DNA of 41,214 nt from Actinomycetes bacterium (GTDB lineage: Bacteria > Actinomycetota > Thermoleophilia > RBG-16-64-13). Made by a program: the position numbers and the translations under genes. Numbering within the stretch: position 1 is the first letter of the stretch; each line of letters begins with the position of its first letter. Of the stretch, positions 39,269 through 41,214 are shown piece after piece. The notes beneath the pieces are model-generated. The model did no database searches, was not told the origin of the DNA, and saw nothing but the letters and a program-made list of their open reading frames with translations. The stretch covers positions 1 to 41,214 of the forward strand of contig JAJZQZ010000005.1 in NCBI GenBank assembly GCA_021802965.1, in the 5' to 3' direction.

Positions 39269-39765
39269 TCACTCGGGGCTCTCTTCGTCGCCCAATTGTG
39301 GGAAGAGGGCGAGGGCCTCGTCCAGGGTCGCGCCGTTCCTCATGCGGTCGAAGAGCTCGACGATACCTCGGTCGACCTCGTCGGTGACGGCGTTGCTCTG
39401 CTGGATCTCGGAAGGATGCACGCTCGCGCATGTCGCCAGAGTGTCGTCGGCCTGTATCGGACCCCCCGCCTGCTGCTCCCATCGACCCACCTCGTCGAGG
39501 GCGCGCAGCGCGTAGTACGCGCCGGTGACGAACACGGGGTCGTGTGAGTCAAGTGCTGCGTCCTGGAACAGGGCGAAGGCCTCCGCGAGCCAGGGCGACG
39601 TAAGGGTGCGGTCGAGCTCGAAGGAGGCCCGCGCGCAACGCGGCGCGAGCACGGGCACGCGTTCCTCGGCGTAGCGCAGGAGCCCGACTATCGTCTGACG
39701 CCAGAAGAAGTTCAACGCAGGCCGCAGCCGCAGGGGTCAGTCGGAGTGATGACGCGTGGGAGCAT
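39269..39765 (-). CDS. Hypothetical helical protein, apparent -1 frame discontinuity near 39715-39735
   Basis: ORF from TTG 39715 (NFFWRQTIVGLLRYAEERVPV...); a better start with SD AAGGAG is ATG 39765 (MLPRVITPTDPCGCGLR) in another frame that ends at TGA 39714-39712. Confidence 0.5.
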
Positions 39766-39864
39766 GGCTCTCCTTCATTCCCCGAATCTACCAGCTTTCG
39801 GGCGGGGGAGAAACCGGGGGCGCGTTGACACCCCCCGCCCCGCGGTCTACAATCCTACCCCCAC

Positions 39865-39937
39865 GGGCCGTTAGCTCAGTTGGTAGAGCACCGGACTTTT
39901 AATCCGATGGTCGATGGTTCGAGTCCATCACGGCTCA
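39865..39937 (+). tRNA. tRNA-Lys (anticodon TTT)
   Basis: Cloverleaf GGGCCGT TA GCTC AGTTGGTA GAGC A CCGGA CTTTTAA TCCGA TGGTC GATGG TTCGAGT CCATC ACGGCTC A; CCA not encoded. Confidence 0.96.
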
Positions 39938-39946
39938 TTAAGAAAG

Positions 39947-39971
39947 CCCCGCAATAGCGGGGTTGTTCTTT
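39947..39971 (+). terminator. Rho-independent terminator downstream of tRNA-Lys
   Basis: CCCCGC-AATA-GCGGGG followed by TTGTTCTTT. Confidence 0.8.
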
Positions 39972-40059
39972 GGCCTAGATAGGCCGTTCCACCCCATCAA
40001 CCGGCCATCTGCAAACGAAATGCAAACGGACTGTTTGCAGCCGGCCAGCACACATCGGA

Positions 40060-40803
40060 CTAAACGGGCATGAAGAGCGCGGCGACTTTGGCCGCGGCTT
40101 CCTCTTGAAGCGCAGGAATCGCGTGAGAGTAGGTGTCGAGCGTGATCAGAATCGACGCATGTCCGAGCCGTTCGGACACGACCTTCACGTGAACGTCGGC
40201 ACCTAGCGCGATTGTCGCCATACGTGTGTCTCAAGTCGTGAAGTCGGATGCGCGGTTGCCCCGATGCCTTCACGGCTTCCTCGAACATCTTGGAGATCCT
40301 ATTCGGGTGGTACGGCTCGCCGTTCTCCTGGACGAAGACTAGGCCGGTGTTCGCATACCCCGGCCACCAGCGGGCCTCCGCGGTGTGCTGGGTTTTCCAA
40401 GCGTTCAGCACTGCGACGGTGCCAGGATCCAAGGAGACACTGCGACCGCGTCCCGTCTTGGGTTTGCCGATCACGACCTCATAGCCGATCGCGACCATGT
40501 TCTGGCGGACCGACAGACGCGAACCCTTGAGATCCAGATCCTCCCACCTGAGCCCGAGGGCCTCGCCTCGTCTCATCCCGGTGGTAGCAAGTAGCACCCA
40601 GAGGGGATAGAGGCGGCTCTCCCGCACGCTCTTGAGGAAGTTCCGCAGCTCGGATGGTGTCCAGGTCTTCATCTCCTTGACTGCACCGGTCTTGTTCTGC
40701 GGCGGGTCGGCTGACAGTGCTGGATTGCGGGGAATGCGGTTCCAGCGCACGGCATCCCCGAGCGCCTTTCTCAGAGTCGCGTGAATACGCCGAACTGTGC
40801 GGA
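40060..40803 (-). pseudogene. Tyrosine recombinase/integrase remnant (frameshifted, N-terminus missing)
   Basis: RTVRRIHATLRKALGDAVRW...LLATTGMRRGEALGLRWEDLDL...RLHDLRHTY, then a 1-nt frameshift at about 40218-40219; restored frame ATIALGADVHVKVVSERLGHASILITLDTYSHAIPALQEEAAAKVAALFMPV*. Confidence 0.85.
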
Positions 40804-40949
40804 GAAAGAGCGGGCAGTGGCTCGGGTTCCGGCTGTGGCTCGTCGTCCTTCTGCTTGCTGTCTTTCGGTCGCGAGTTGCCACGCGTGTGATGTTGTTCGA
40901 CGCGCTTTCGGGGTTCGGACAGTCCCTGTTCGTGAGGAACGCACCGTCA

Positions 40950-41126
40950 GGTCTGAGAAGGAGTTGGAATGACGGCAAGAGGCAACGGGTGGAGGATTGC
41001 TTGGGCGCCTTCATCAGCCATCTACCCGTGATCGCCGAGCAAAAGAGGCAGGATGGGTCGGCAGCGGAGCGCCGGCGCAAGCAGTGGCTAGTGGTCGCCC
41101 CCGCAAATACTTTCCGGGTTGTGTGA
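40950..41126 (+). pseudogene. Possible 3' fragment of a hypothetical ORF from a mobile region
   Basis: RRSWNDGKRQRVEDCLGAFISHLPVIAEQKRQDGSAAERRRKQWLVV has a plausible charged-helix composition; upstream frame is broken. Confidence 0.3.
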
Positions 41127-41161
41127 AGGAATTGTGCCGTCCATGATGAACCTTTCCGGCG

Positions 41162-41214
41162 ATGGCCAGCAAGTACCAGATCCATTTGACCGAGACCGAG
41201 GCCCGGGAACTGCG
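41162..41214 (+). mobile_element. 5' end of an IS630-like transposase ORF, cut by the window edge
   Basis: MASKYQIHLTETEARELR resembles the N-terminus of IS630-family transposases (M-KY-V-LT-EER-EL). Confidence 0.6.

Noticed and set aside
39865-39937. C27-A43 mismatch at the top of the tRNA-Lys anticodon stem
   Set aside because: Single mismatch at a tolerated position; all other stems are good, so no reason to call it a pseudo-tRNA.

Overview
High-GC bacterial chromosome segment, probably from an actinobacterial-type lineage (inferred from GC content, gene content and PurS/PurQ/PurL organisation; not tested). Main blocks, left to right: DUF1786-like fragment; GAF-GGDEF diguanylate cyclase; hexapeptide acyltransferase; DUF4388 protein with a GTPase-like tail; CooC-like ATPase; DUF4349 lipoprotein; the rpsF-ssb-rpsR-DUF2232-rplI-dnaB cluster preceded by a DUF3343 gene; pabB-pabC-FAD oxidoreductase; and a nearly complete purine pathway (purA, D, E, B, C, S, Q, L, F, M, N, H) with a few insertions (DUF1847, HicAB, PAP2, MMPL, aldo/keto reductase). 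The right end has a tRNA-Lys followed by a decayed tyrosine recombinase and the start of an IS630-like transposase. The strongest hidden signal is at 22472-22801. It is one reading frame with two in-frame TGA codons, both at positions where I expect conserved cysteines in a thioredoxin-fold family (GCPN...LGFxGSPT...GLxCRxY). It reads as an unannotated selenoprotein with two Sec residues, which ORF callers break up. Other points of note: rpsF appears to start at CTG; a three-copy dispersed repeat family (CTGTTGAA...TTCAACAG termini); a small zinc-ribbon ORF overlapping both purQ and purL; and a His-rich protein beside an apparently frameshifted helical protein.
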